A stretch of 64,000 nt of DNA from Marchantia polymorpha subsp. ruderalis (lineage: Eukaryota > Streptophyta > Marchantiopsida > Marchantiales > Marchantiaceae). This document shows, piece by piece, positions 1 through 12,664 of this stretch. Location of the stretch: positions 17,114,501 to 17,178,500 of the forward strand of contig AP031353.1 of NCBI GenBank assembly GCA_037833965.1. Direction: 5' to 3'. Made by a program: the position numbers and the translations under genes. Each line of letters opens with the position of its first letter. Position 1 is the first letter of the stretch. The notes beneath the pieces were generated by a model. That model saw nothing but the letters and a program-made list of their open reading frames with translations. It was not told where the DNA came from and did no database searches.

Positions 1-900
1 CGATGTATCGTACTCTCGGTGGTCTCCTTCGACAAAGTGTATCGTGGTGGGAAAATCTCCTGGTTTGAGATCTCACCGACCCCAACCAACGCAATTTAAC
101 GAGGCCCCGTCGCAGTCCAGGCTCCGAAAGCCTGACGCTTGCGCGCTAGCTCGGTGGAGTGATAGTACAGTAGTAGTAGTTCAGGGTCCAGAATGGACAG
201 GTCTGAAGTTCCAGTACAGCAACAGCGGGAACGAGTTTCTGAAAGCCCTTTCCTCACCTGGGCACCTATTTCCGAGGGGAAGTTGCAGTGGTAATCATGT
301 TGGAGAAGGCTGACAGTTCCCGGTCGCAGCCAGTTTTTTCAGGAGTTTACCTGTTAGTGCAGGTGCAACTTGTACCAAATCTTCCTACGTCAATCTGGGA
401 CCAACCGGCAGGGGAATTACTGGGTATGAAAAACCACATTAATCGGACGGCCACCTAATGTCACAAACTTCTGCTTGTATATCGTTCACTGAACACTGAT
501 TAATTAATTGCCAAGTACATGTCTCAATGAAATAGTACAGGTCAGAATCAGCTGCCGAAACGGACCGAACAACGCCCTGACGGACTGGAGAAGATATACC
601 TCTTATCCGTCAGGATCGGTACCTCGTCCCGGACAGACGCCGACGGAGTGAACGGAAGAAGCATATGCCTCTAAGATTCTCTACCCGTCACGCGTTTTGA
701 TTCCATGTGACGGAGCCTACTCCTACTGCCCTGCACTGGACCCATGCCTCATCGACCTGTAACCCGCCAGGGATTATACCAACCTCTCGTACGGGTTCCT
801 CCTATTTTCTCACCTCCTACCGCAGAAATTGGCTCCTATGAGCAGTTCGGAGTTCATCTTTCATATTTAAGTTTTCTAGGGCCTACCTCTATCCACAATC
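1..900. other. Intergenic, mixed composition, nothing recognised
   Basis: Moderate-GC sequence with only short open frames (longest 89 codons) that resemble no family I know. No splice-consistent chain of exons, tRNA or clear terminal repeat was seen. It gives way near 900 to a long AT-rich tract. Confidence 0.5.
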
Positions 901-3900
901 ATTTTCAAATGCTAGACATTTTTTTTATTAAATGAATTTATGTATAATTTGATTTTCACATATGTACATTTTAGTATTTTGGTTTAAAATGTATTACTAT
1001 ATTTATATTTGGAATTCAATAACTTAAAATTTGGAAACTACTAGTTATATTTACTCACTCCGCTGCGAGGTCTTCCACGAAACATTGGACGTGTGTTATC
1101 GGCAGTCCAACCTTCGGCCGCTATAATTAAGTGCAAACTGAGGGTTGGTAACAAGAATGATATACTTGATCTGATGTGTTCCCATTGGAACCAACCGGTT
1201 GTCCATGATAATCCTTGCCAATGCAAGCAACCAGCAGTAGCACTAGTTGTGAACAAGATGAGATCATAGAATCATATTGTACTCGTGAATTTAGTATCAT
1301 ATTCTATGTATCATGAGTCCATATCACTCCAATTCATTTAGATTACTCACCACATTCTCACATGATGTGTATAACTTCAAATCATATCAAGGTCAAGGCA
1401 TAGAATTGATAACGGAGTATCATATAAATATGATGACAGATAAAATGATATATATATACACTCCATATGACACAAGTTTGTATATTAAACAAGACGTCTT
1501 AATTGGGCACCGATTGAAGCGGCAACCTTCAAATATTTCATGTGTATTGATGTGTAGAAATATAAAATGCCTGCATTTCAAGATTTGCAATTGTATGGTG
1601 GTATGAATTGATTCTACAAACCAATGAATTTGGACAGAAATGAACAATTTAGTATTCTAGCTTTGAAGTTTGATAGAACTATGGACTTAGACCAGATAAT
1701 GAGAGATTATACAAGAGATTTTCATACTATAAGAATGCATATCATTATATACATCATGTCATGTTGTATAGAAATAACGCTTTTTTCTTTCCAACTTAAA
1801 TGTTGTCTACATACATCGCAAAGCACTAAGGGATTAAATCCAAGTGAAAGTCAAACTATAATTTAGAGGGTTACATAGCATGTAGACTGTTCAAAATGGA
1901 TCAATATGACGTCATAGTTTCAGAAACACATTTCCCGATCTCTATACTCATCGTTATTTTTTCTTTCATGCCCATACAAACTCGTTCGGGTCCTTTTATC
2001 ATTTTTGCTGTCATATACTCATCACTTGGAATTACCTGAAGGCCGTCACACTTAATTCTGTCTCAACTCTTCTGGATCGACGTTACTGCGTGCAGCAGAT
2101 TGTGTACTTAAGTATCAAACCTCAAACCAAACACCTCGGCAAAACATGTTTTTATACCCAAACATCTAATGTTCTTACTTGTAGCCTTCATACAGGTTTT
2201 ATCTCATCTAAGAATACACAGTTTTATTATTGATATTTTTACACATTCTCGTCGTGGAAGTTTTTGTGTTTTTTGATACTTTTATACAAAAATTGAAAAA
2301 AAATTTGAATCATAACTGCTCATAATTAAAATCAATCTCGAAATTATTTTTTTTATGAAACATAAGATCATGTTTTAGTTATTCCAAAATATTTAAAAAA
2401 TTACAAAAAATTATCACAAGTAGTCAATAATATTATATTTTTTTAAAATAATTTTTTTTTTATGTTTTTTGAATTTATGGTGTTGAAAACTATTCAATTT
2501 TAGCTTCAATCTTCAGATGATAAATGAAACTCTAAACTTGAAATGTTTTGAACAGATTTGTTTGTCAATACTACACATGGCATCATGAATCTTTCATGCT
2601 AGACTAAATAACTTACTCAATCACTCTACAAACATATTTTGCAACTGATAGCATAACATGCAATTCAGATTGAATAATTCGAATCACTATATTTATTGAA
2701 TATTTTGATGATTTGTATCCTTGTAATTGCTATTGAACGTATTCTTAATTTTAGATTTTTAATTTCACGTTATTAGTTATTAAGTATATGCAAAAAGCTC
2801 CTAGTGTCTAATTTAGAGTATAATATAATTTCATTTTTTTCAGCTTTTTCAACATTAAGATCATATTTTTCACTGCTCTGTTTGCATTACATTTATAAAA
2901 CATTCAGCCATATTATTCGTCATGTAGACATTGTCAGGTTTTTTCTCACATTGTGCACCGTGTGTTACGACTGTTTGTAGTGTTTTATTACTTCTATCGG
3001 TGTGATTTAGATATGTTTGATAGAAAAAACACAGGGTCTTTTCATACTTTATACCACTACTTTTTATACAACACGAATGTGTTGAAAGTACTTGCACTTT
3101 GTGTTTCTGTTGTATATGTTGAATCGGCTCGTATCTTGATGTATTTCAAGGGCCATTCTCATCCTTTTTGCCGACATATCATAACTGCAGCGCATTATTG
3201 CAAAGTTGATCATTAAGTGTAATTGGAGACTAGACATGACTAAATAGCGATATGCTTGCACAAATGAAGAAGGAAATATGGATGTCTTCCTTGTGAAGAT
3301 GACATAGCAGGATGACCTAACTTGTGTCGCAACTTACTATTCGAATATATCTTGTAATTTATTTACTATCTCTTTCTCGGATGATTTCTATCCTTTTCTC
3401 ATGTGATACTCTTGGAAACAACAGGCTTGTGCTCCCGCGAAGTGCCACAATTCATATGTGCTTTAAATAGAATCTATCATTATGGTATGTCATGCTACAC
3501 GTGATGAGATATTTTGGAGCTTCTCTTTTTGTATGTTTTTGTTTCGGTATCAGCGGAGAGAAGTAAGTCCATTCCACTTTATCAGAGACTCCTTTGTCCC
3601 AGGCAAACCTGTCTGATCATATACCATTGTGCTTTGTTGGACGGAGTCAAGCTGAAGCCGATTGACCAGTATCATTCGTGTCTTGACAGGGTCAAGGAGG
3701 TCTCAAGCACAAATGCGACGTACAAGAACAATGCGTCCACAGATTATCCCACATACGACCATTTCATCTATTATCATGATGTGTTGCAGATTCGTGGATT
3801 TTAATGTTTTTGTTGCAGTTAGCTGATTTCAAGTTTCCTTGAAAAGCCTAGATACTCAACCAATTTGGTTTAAATACAATACTAGTTGACGTCAATTCAT

Positions 3901-6900
3901 AATTCCGAAGGCCAATATGAATTATGAGACCGACTTACAACTGGAGTTCTCGATCGGTAGATGTTTTACTATATGAAACTAATGATAATGTCTTCCTGCT
4001 TTCGTTGGGATAAAATGATATTAATTAAATAATTGTTTTGGGTCTGAAGTGATATTTCTCAGTTGGGACATGTAATGTTATCTCATATTCCCAAAAAGAT
4101 ATTCATGCATTAGTATTTTTCGAACCTGGTAAAAAATACGAGAATTGGTTGAGAAATGATGGAGATTTAGACTATATGATTTGATAAAACTATATATTCA
4201 TGTGAAAAGAGTCATGCGTTGTTAATTTGCATGTGAGAAAAGATCCATATATCACTGTTATTCTCGTTGTGCTTGCCACGGCGCTTTCCTTTCCATCATG
4301 GTACACATATAATAATGATTTGTCATCATGCCCGGTATATCATTTACACTTTATGATAATATCACACAAGCGGTGAATAGGATGGCATGGATATATCAAG
4401 TTTCATCATTTTGAGTATCACACATGCTTCATCAATAGACTAAATGGTTGTTGCCATATCGAGAGAGTGGCTAGCATCTTAATCAAGTATAGATTATTTC
4501 TTAGTCTGTAATTGCATGTTTGTGCTTCATGTTTTGCATTTGTCTATGTTTTTACAAATGCTAAAATAATATCTACAATGTACTACGGAGCATTCTAGAC
4601 ATGAAATTTTCAAATCTTAAGACAACAAAACTGATAAATTGTTTGTTAGTTTGAATACGTTGCAGAATTTACGACTAAAGCTCAATCATTTGATTCTGAT
4701 TTATCACAACGATGTAGGATCTTCGAACCATACTAGAGAAAAATACAGCCTCATAAATCACAAATCATTACATTTTATTTAAAGTCTTATTGAGGTAAAA
4801 ACCCATCTTCAAAGTAGTAGCTAGAGAAGCTATCATGATATAAAGATCATCTCGGTACTTATTTTCTATGCAGAATATGATACAAACATATTTTGTAAAA
4901 GTTTACTTGTAGAAAATCCTCTACGATATATGATATATGAGTGAAATGGAGATAATTTTGAGTCAAATCATGTCTTCAGTATTTTTACATGGATTTTCTG
5001 ATATTCTATAGCAGATTTGAAATTCATATATTCACTGGTTTTGGAAAAAAATAATTTGTATTAAAGCTTGATGCTACTCAACGATTACTGTTTTTTTTAC
5101 TATATTTTATTTAGGCACATATGTACATTCAAAAGCATAACATTATTGATATCAAAATGATAATATACAATCTTGTCAATGTAATTAGTTTAAATCAAAT
5201 GTTTGATATAATCATCACATCTGAATATCAGAGTACTACATCATTCCCATTGAAGTAAATTTGTTTTGCAAGTGAGCTTTGAACATAATTTTGATTGATT
5301 GATAATTTTTCACCTGCGTTATTTATTTAAGAGTCAGGTCGACTACAGATATTAGAAAATTTTCTTTTTTATGAACAAATCATATAATTCCTTTACCATT
5401 TTGATTATTAAAATTGTATATTTTTCCGAATTTTACTTTCTATTTTTAATTGCAAATACGGTTATATTTCAAACATATGAAGAAATGTGAAATATATTCA
5501 ATTTTCCCATATGTTTACTTACAATAGACAAACAATGCTCTGTCAATTGTCTTTATGATATAATTTTCGATTTTATATTTCTGCTCGTTAATGAAATGAA
5601 AGTCTGCATGATTAATGTTAAGAAGAATGAGTTAATTTTGTTGTTAAGTTTAAATGGCAATCTTACATGGGGAAAACCCCTGTATATGGCTTGTAATCCA
5701 TTATATTCATAAGAATGATTGTCATGTATCACGAAACTACACATGATATAGTTTTGAAGTCAATTACATCTCAGAAAATTAAACTCTGGACAGATTGAAT
5801 GTTTTTTTAATTAATTCTCAACATTTGAAACATTCGGAGGAAGAGAAGAGCATGATCTTATAACCTTATGACATCATAAATTTATAAACGTACATCGTAA
5901 TTTATAAAATAATATAAATAATAAAATATGTAGATTATGATTTAAAATCGAATGAATAGTGATGAGCATTGACATTACTTTTTGATTAAATTTTGTAACT
6001 TGTTCAATTTATTCTACATAGAGCATTTATGGTTCCACTTCAAAGGGAGTAATTTGGTAGATGAAGATAAATATTTGATCTACGAATATTCAAATATGCA
6101 TGTCGCACCTCTAAGTATTTAGCAGAGAATAAATATACAATATGGGGTTGAGAAGGAACCTCGTAGGTATGGTGACTAACGAGGAGTATCACATATGTTG
6201 ACAGGACTATACTGTAAACCTTTAAAGGTGACATATACGTGACGGATGTAGGAGATAAAATCGCACGATGAAGTATTGTATGAGTATTGACAGTATAAAG
6301 ACAATTAGGGTGGAAGATAGAAAGCGCTCCTGCAGTAGCAAACCTCGTGGGTGTCCGTCCAGTAGTACATGTACTTTTTGCGTATACAAAGCTATGTTTC
6401 ATTACTTATTTCCAACCTTAGGTAAGAAAGAAGTAGTGGACGATGAATGTAATGTGCATCCATGACACTTAGAATCACCTCACGTTAGCCGTATTGAAGA
6501 GCAACCGCTGGAGGCCAATCATACTCCTGACTTATCTGCGTACCGGTATTTTCGGTTGAGTTTCTACCCATGTGGTTCTTGTAGTATGGGTGTATATTAT
6601 AACAACAGGTTGTCACACTTGCAGGGGGGCGAAAGATCACGCTTCTACTGTATTATTTATAATCATGCAATACGTACACTGAATGCTGACCTGTAGTATA
6701 CATCAAGTGTGACATACAATAAAGGTCATCAATGGTGTATTGATTTGACAAAGATATGATACCTGTAAACGACTTTTCAAGTTGAAAGATTTTCATGGTC
6801 AAAAGTGGCTGGAATGGTCAAATAGGTAGTCGGGGAGAAGAGAATAATAAAGCCCTAAGAACTGATCTGTAGCATCGTGACCCATTTGAGATATAATGAT

Positions 6901-9080
6901 GGCAAACACAACATACCTAGTATTTGCCACCACAATTTCATTGTGAATATTTCGTTCCAATCAACAGTAATGAGTTTATTGGTAAGACATTTTGAACCTT
7001 TCAATTTACAATATAATAATAATTATTTAAGATTATACTTAGACGTTGTATGAGCAGTAATAGCGTTTCATCTTCTATGTACTGATACGATTACATTTTA
7101 AATGTATTTGACTCAGGGTACCCGGTTATATATCAATGGTATTGGTTATAGATTTTGTACGTGATAATATTCTGTAAAAGTGTTGTTTGTATATGTTTTA
7201 ATTGGAGGAGAGTGCAGTGACAACAACAATGTACGAGCTTCTAAAAATCTGGGTATTAAATTCAACTGAGTGAGATGTTTTCTCTCTAGAATGGATATAA
7301 TAGTCTCTCGCCAAAATTACCTTAATAATTTAGTATCCTGAAAAACTTACTTTAGTCTATTCAAAAACATAAATTTAGGCGAATTTAGTCTCCTTACAAA
7401 GTTCATTTAAGCTAATTTAGTAAACTAAAAAGATAATTTAGATCAATTTAATTTCTAAAAATTTAATTTAGGCTAATTTAGTTTACTAAGCTTTTTTTTC
7501 AGAATAAAAATTTGAAATTTTTTTCTCCTACAAAAATTACATTAATGTATAAATTTTTCCAAAAAAATCCATCAAATCTACATACACTCTCCATTGCTTA
7601 TAATATGTACATGCCAAATCGTAACTCCCTTAATTTAGTCGCCTAATCACCATCAAGTTTAGGTAATTTAGGTGACCATATATACGGTCGCCTAATACAA
7701 CCATGACTAATCATATTGCATAACATGGCTCTTAATTTGTTTCTCCCTGTTTTGTAATCTATCAATGTGCAGAAAGCTATATGGTTTTCTGATTATTCTG
7801 CGCAGTTATGGTATTATGTAGTATATGTAATACTAAATATTTCTTAGTAAGTATATAGAAGTCAACTACCTTTGGGTTTCATCTATCACATATTATGGCA
7901 TCACGCAATACTCTTGTTATTGCCATTGTTATTATTATTCAATTGTTTTTGTAGGCAATGACGAATCACACTATGTTGGAATTGTAAGACTTCAGGAAAA
8001 TGCAATCTTTGAATGTTGAACCCTACATGAAACCACAATGATTTGTAAATATCTGGCAGTCAAAATAGGACAACATAGAATGTAGAAATATAATATATAT
8101 ATACACACTGCAATCAGATTAGCGCTTGATAACAAATAACTCGCTTTTCCATTTCCAGATTATATCAGTGGTATTAGAAAAGGACAATATTCCTATTGTT
8201 ATAGAGAATACGGATTGTTACGGGAAAGGGTACACAATACAGTTTTCTTGTTTTATATGAAACTTGGTGAGTACGAACTCCTTTCGTAATTATCAATTTT
8301 GAGGTCTGTCGTAGGTCCTGAGTCCCATGCTCACATTCAGATGCAGGCTTTGATTCCTATTTCATCTTCGTAATAATTTTGAGAAATTCACATTCATGGC
8401 ATATTTTTCTCAATATAATACTATGTAATAAATTGCATGTACTTTCAATATTTCTTTAGTTCCATCGCACTTGCATTGGCAGAGAGATATGTGTTTCCAG
8501 GCACTCATGTGCTATTTCAATAGGTATATTTCGAAAAAGATAAATTCCAAAGCAGCAGTTGATTGAAAGCGAGTTAAATTGTTTTTCGAAATCATTGTTG
8601 CTCATATCAATACCCACAGGACTCGCTTGTCCACAGTCAATGCGCAGGCTGGTATGATGGTCGGTTCCACCCAGGTCTGCTGCAGTCTTATGATCTGGAC
8701 CTCAGAAGCCTCAAATATTCATTTCTTATCCAAACGCAGATTCACAAATTCAACCACAATGATACCACATGTAAACAGGTTCACTCAATGGAAGGGTGGG
8801 AGTCAGATCCCTTCGTTCGTTGAACTCCTACAGGGAAGCCTGGTCATGTACTGTACCAGAAACATTCTAGTCAAACCAGGAATTTAAAGGACATGACTCA
8901 GGTATGCGAGTTTGGACCAGAACCTTCATTACCGTCTAGTTAGTGAGCTATAAACTAATTGCAGCTAGCTGACCATGATCTTCAGCTGACCTTACAGTTC
9001 CTCGAAGTATACAATATCCTCGGCCCCCATATTCATGACATGAGCGGTCGGATTCACCAAGCAAGCGTCTGAGATCTACG
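900..9080. other. AT-rich gene-poor tract
   Basis: About 8 kb of strongly AT-rich DNA with many A/T homopolymer runs and stops in all frames. The longest open frames (around 100 codons, near 1.3, 3.5, 6.1 and 8.6 kb) have no recognisable motifs, do not link by plausible splice sites into a gene, and look like chance. It may be decayed transposon sequence, but no coding domain survives to name a family. Confidence 0.55.
7320..7700. repeat. Cluster of degenerate AATTTAG-type repeats
   Basis: The heptamer AATTTAG or close variants recurs at irregular 15-40 base spacing. Two near-copies read GCTAATTTAGTAAACTAA and GCTAATTTAGTTTACTAA, each ending in a palindrome (TTAGTAAACTAA, TTAGTTTACTAA). Just downstream lie TTTAGTCGCCTAA-like words in both orientations and a weak inverted repeat, AGGTGACC and GGTCGCCT. 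This looks like sub-terminal repeat material of a DNA transposon, but no terminal repeats or target-site duplication could be fixed. Confidence 0.4.
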
Positions 9081-9089
9081 CAGTCAACC

Positions 9090-9790
9090 TCAGTAATGGC
9101 TGGAGAATATACAGTTCACGGACCTCTTTATGCTGGAATTAAGGCATCGTTCTTCCATGCAAGTTCGGAAAAGAAACGATGTCCCCACGGCCCGCTTCCT
9201 CGCATGCGGCATCCCGGGGGTCTGCTGCCCTCGCTCGGGCCCTCGACGGAATGATTGTGTGTATATGGTGAACGATTCCACTGAAACTCGACCTTTCCGG
9301 CCGAACACATTCTCCGAACATTCTCTCGTACCGCTCTCCCGCGAGACGAAATGACATAAATGCATATGATCACATTTCCTCACTCACTCCGCCGACGGAT
9401 GGCTCGGGCTCGAGCCGGCATCCTCCTCGGGCCACACGTGTCCCGGATCGGTTGCAAATTCCGTGGCGAAGGTGGAGGAGCAAGACCCGTCGTGAAAAGT
9501 CGCGAAAATGATTCGCTCCGAAGTGAAACAAAGTGGAGTGGAGGGCACCGTTGAGGGACGACGGGCACGGCGTGGAGGGCCCGACTCCCTACATCGGCGA
9601 CGCTACTGGATCTTCCACTCTCTCGCCCGACGAGGACCAGGGGTGGGAGGGAGCGAGGGAGGGAGGGCGTGAGAGTTTCCCACCCTCTGACGACGTCGAC
9701 GAGAAAGCTCGAAGCGTTTCCTGATACCTGCGGCAGCTTTCGACAGCATGTTTGAAAGTCCCTTTCCGTGCGCGCAGGACTGCGGTTCAA
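9090..9790. other. Orphan GC-rich island
   Basis: An abrupt GC- and CpG-rich island of about 700 bases sits between AT-rich DNA and the HEN1 upstream region. Open frames overlap on both strands, as expected of GC-rich DNA with few stops, and none resembles a known protein. It is similar in texture to the GC-rich 5' regions of the window's real genes, so it could be the promoter or first exon of an unseen transcript. I see no gene to attach it to. Confidence 0.4.
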
Positions 9791-10067
9791 AAGTTCACCA
9801 GGGTAGCCTTGCTTTTGGCGCAGACGTGGGTCAAACTAGGGTTGGTGGAGTGTTCCCCTGCAGCTAAACGTCGGACTCTGTTGCTCACATCACGCTTCGA
9901 CTTGCAAGTACCCCTACTACCGGCTCGTAGCCGAAGTAGGCGTTTTCAAATCCGCCAACATACTGCTAGTGCCAATTTTGATCCGCATGCCAAAATACCG
10001 CGAAAGACTAAATCTCTTTAACCTGACCTCCTGAGCATCTGCAATTTGCGTTCTCGTGTACGTAGGT

Positions 10068-10150
10068 CCATACAAAGTGATTTGCCTTTCACCTTCTTAC
10101 GTGTAAATCATTGACGGGGTTGCCGTAAACCCACAGGTGACTTTGTATGG
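10068..10150. repeat. Inverted repeat / stem-loop
   Basis: CCATACAAAGT at 10,068-10,078 is repeated in inverted orientation as ACTTTGTATGG at 10,140-10,150, with a loop of about 60 bases. The arms are short, so it may be the core of a small decayed element or chance. The surroundings (9.8-10.8 kb) hold no recognisable gene. Confidence 0.35.
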
Positions 10151-11039
10151 CAGTCTTCTGGGAACGTATGGGAAATATATTATTAAAGGTAGCTCGTATT
10201 TTTTCCCTCGAGCTACTCTAACTATAAGCAAATATATACTTCATATCTACTTGGCTCACTCTTCAGCACGGATTTTTTTTTATCTACGTTTTGGAATTTC
10301 ATCAAGAGAAAAGGTTTCATTTGATTTATTTATCCGGAAAATAACCTCTGGCCTGGGCCCTAGAGTATGGGACTATCTTTCAGCGCTATTTTTAATAACC
10401 TAAGATCCATTGTATGGGTCGCTTTTGAAAACCCTAACAATATTTTTCACTAGAATTCTCTAAGAGTCTGCACTTGGGAAGGCGAGTAGAATCTAGCGTG
10501 AGTGTTACGATCCAGGTAAACTAAAAAGAATCCCGTGAAATACTTTTACGTTTCTTCCACAATCTTTACAAGACTGCAACAAAGAGTTCTGGGCAATTTT
10601 TGAAACGCCCTTTTCTAGTTAGTATTATCTGCATAAATATTAGGGGAAATTTTTAATCAGTAATCGCTAGATATAGAAAGGAACTATAAACTTTGTAACG
10701 GAAAGTGAGGAGGCACGTGTGGGATTAGATCTAACTGCAGACAACCAGTTGTAGTGATAATTGTTTATAAAGATAATTTCGATTACTATTATCATTTGTT
10801 TCTGAAAAGGGTTCGAATGGTCGAGGGAACATATCAAACATGGAATGTAGTCACAACGAAGTCAAACTTGGGGCCGAAATGATTAATTTCAAGACTGTGA
10901 GTGCATGGCATGAACTATGCCAACGATGGCACGGGTCCATAAGAAACAACTACTGCGGATCCGATGTCAGGATTGTCTTCCCATCCGGTTCTGTTATCTA
11001 CTTGGCCCGCGCGTACGTCCCGTATCAGAACGTACGAAG

Positions 11040-12664
11040 CCAAGGTAGGCCCTTCGACGACTGTAGAGCGAGGGGAAATCCACTTGTTGGCTCTCTTTGG
11101 GCGGACGGAGCACGACGTCGTCGACGACAGAGCGCCTCCAGAAAGACAACTGCTCCTCACCGGGAGCGGCTCTCCCGGCCAACGAGTACCGGACTGAGTA
11201 CCGGACTGAGCGAGCGTCTAAGGGCACAGGCCGCGGCTCCGAGCAGCGAGCGCTGGTACGCGGGCGGGCAGGCGCGGGGGCGGAGCGGGCCTTTCTTGAA
11301 CCTGGAAGCTGGAAGCTGGAAGCTGGCAGAGACTCTCTCGAGCGATCGAGAGAAGCAGAGAGCGCAGGCGGCGTCGAGCCTTCTTCTCCCGAGGGAGATC
11401 GACGACGAGCTGCTCGCGCGGCCGCTTCGAGAGACCGAGAGCGGGGCTCGCAGTCGCAATTCTGCGCCAATTTGGTGTTTGATCGAGCGAGCAATTTTGA
11501 GCTCGTTCGGAGGAGAGGAGGGAATCGCGGGCCGAGATGGATGGGGTGCTCATGACGCTGATTGGAGCTGGTTGAGTGGGCTGGCGGGCGGGCGCTCCGG
11601 TCGTGGTCTCGACTTGACTTGACTTGTCTTGTCTTGTCTTGTCTTAAGTTGAATTGGCTCGAAGTTGTTGAGACGTGGATCTCGGTGGGTGGAATCTGTT
11701 ACCGGTTTCCAGATGGTTGAGATGCGAGCGGAGGTGATTCCACGGAATGCCTGTGGCTCGAGTTTGGTTGGAGTGCTGCGAATTCTTTGAGATTGATGAA
11801 TCTGAAGTCGAGCTCTGGGAGTGATTCCGCCTGCTGCTTTTCAGCCTTGGGTTGTACTGCTTGCTCTCAGGATGCCGAGCTTGTTATGCCGATCCTGTTG
11901 TAAAGGCGGGTTGAAAATTCCGCGACGGCAACTTCCAGGATTTTCCGATGAAGATCAGCATTTGCAGCAGTTGCAGCAGCCCGAGCCGGGTGTCGGCGGA
12001 GCTCCCGCATAAGAAGCGGGGAATGTGAAAGTGCTTAAATGACATGGGTGGAGATTGAGGATTTATCTGAGAAGCAGAGCAAGGTCGTGGTGGGAACAGG
12101 CGTCGAATGTTCGTGCTATTGTGGAAGTGAACCGAGATTCTAGACTGGCGAAATGGTTCGTGCCTGCGAATGGCGGGAAGGAGGGGCATTCTCATGAATG
12201 AATTCCGACTAATGCTTCACGTCGTTTGGAATTCATCACGTGATTCTGCGTCGCGACCTGGACCCTCGTTTTACCCACGTTCACGCTGTGCGTCATGAAG
12301 GGGAAAGAGCCAATTTAGATATGATTGGCGGCTCACAGGATTCGACGCGATTGGCGTCGTTTGAATACTCGTTCAAGGAACCTTTGATGAAAAGCCATGA
12401 GATCCCTCAGTAGCGCATTGAAAAGTGTAGGAGGCTAGGCGGTCGGAACAGGACTGGAAAGGGCATTGTTTGTAGGATTGCGAGAAATTTGCTTCCGTAC
12501 GCTTGAGCGCATTTCTTGTAGGCACAGTTGAGGCGTCACTAGAGGGAAAAGCCTTCGGGAAAAGGAATAATAGTGTCTGCTTCGGAAAATTGTCAGTCCT
12601 CTTCTTGCGTCAATTGCTGAATCAGAAACGAGGCCTGCCTTGTAGCTGATTTCGCTTGCTCCAA
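11040..12664 (+). promoter_or_regulatory. GC-rich promoter and 5' UTR region of HEN1
   Basis: The 1.6 kb before the HEN1 start begins with a CpG-rich stretch (about 11,040-11,600) and ends in less GC-rich sequence without a convincing coding exon. A 260-codon open frame ending at 11,622 and overlapping frames on both strands are low-complexity (Arg/Ser/Ala-rich) and probably not translated. A CTTGT/CTTGA pentanucleotide microsatellite lies at 11,612-11,645. A long leader or a 5' UTR intron is likely; transcription start was not located. Confidence 0.45.
11612..11645. repeat. Pentanucleotide microsatellite (ACTTG/TCTTG)
   Basis: Six to seven tandem units of five bases, changing from ACTTG-type to TCTTG-type along the array, within the HEN1 upstream region. 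Confidence 0.8.

Noticed and set aside
10840-11622. 260-codon open frame upstream of HEN1
   Set aside because: Low-complexity Arg/Ser/Ala sequence in a CpG-rich region with equally long frames on both strands and no recognisable domain; best read as HEN1 promoter/leader.
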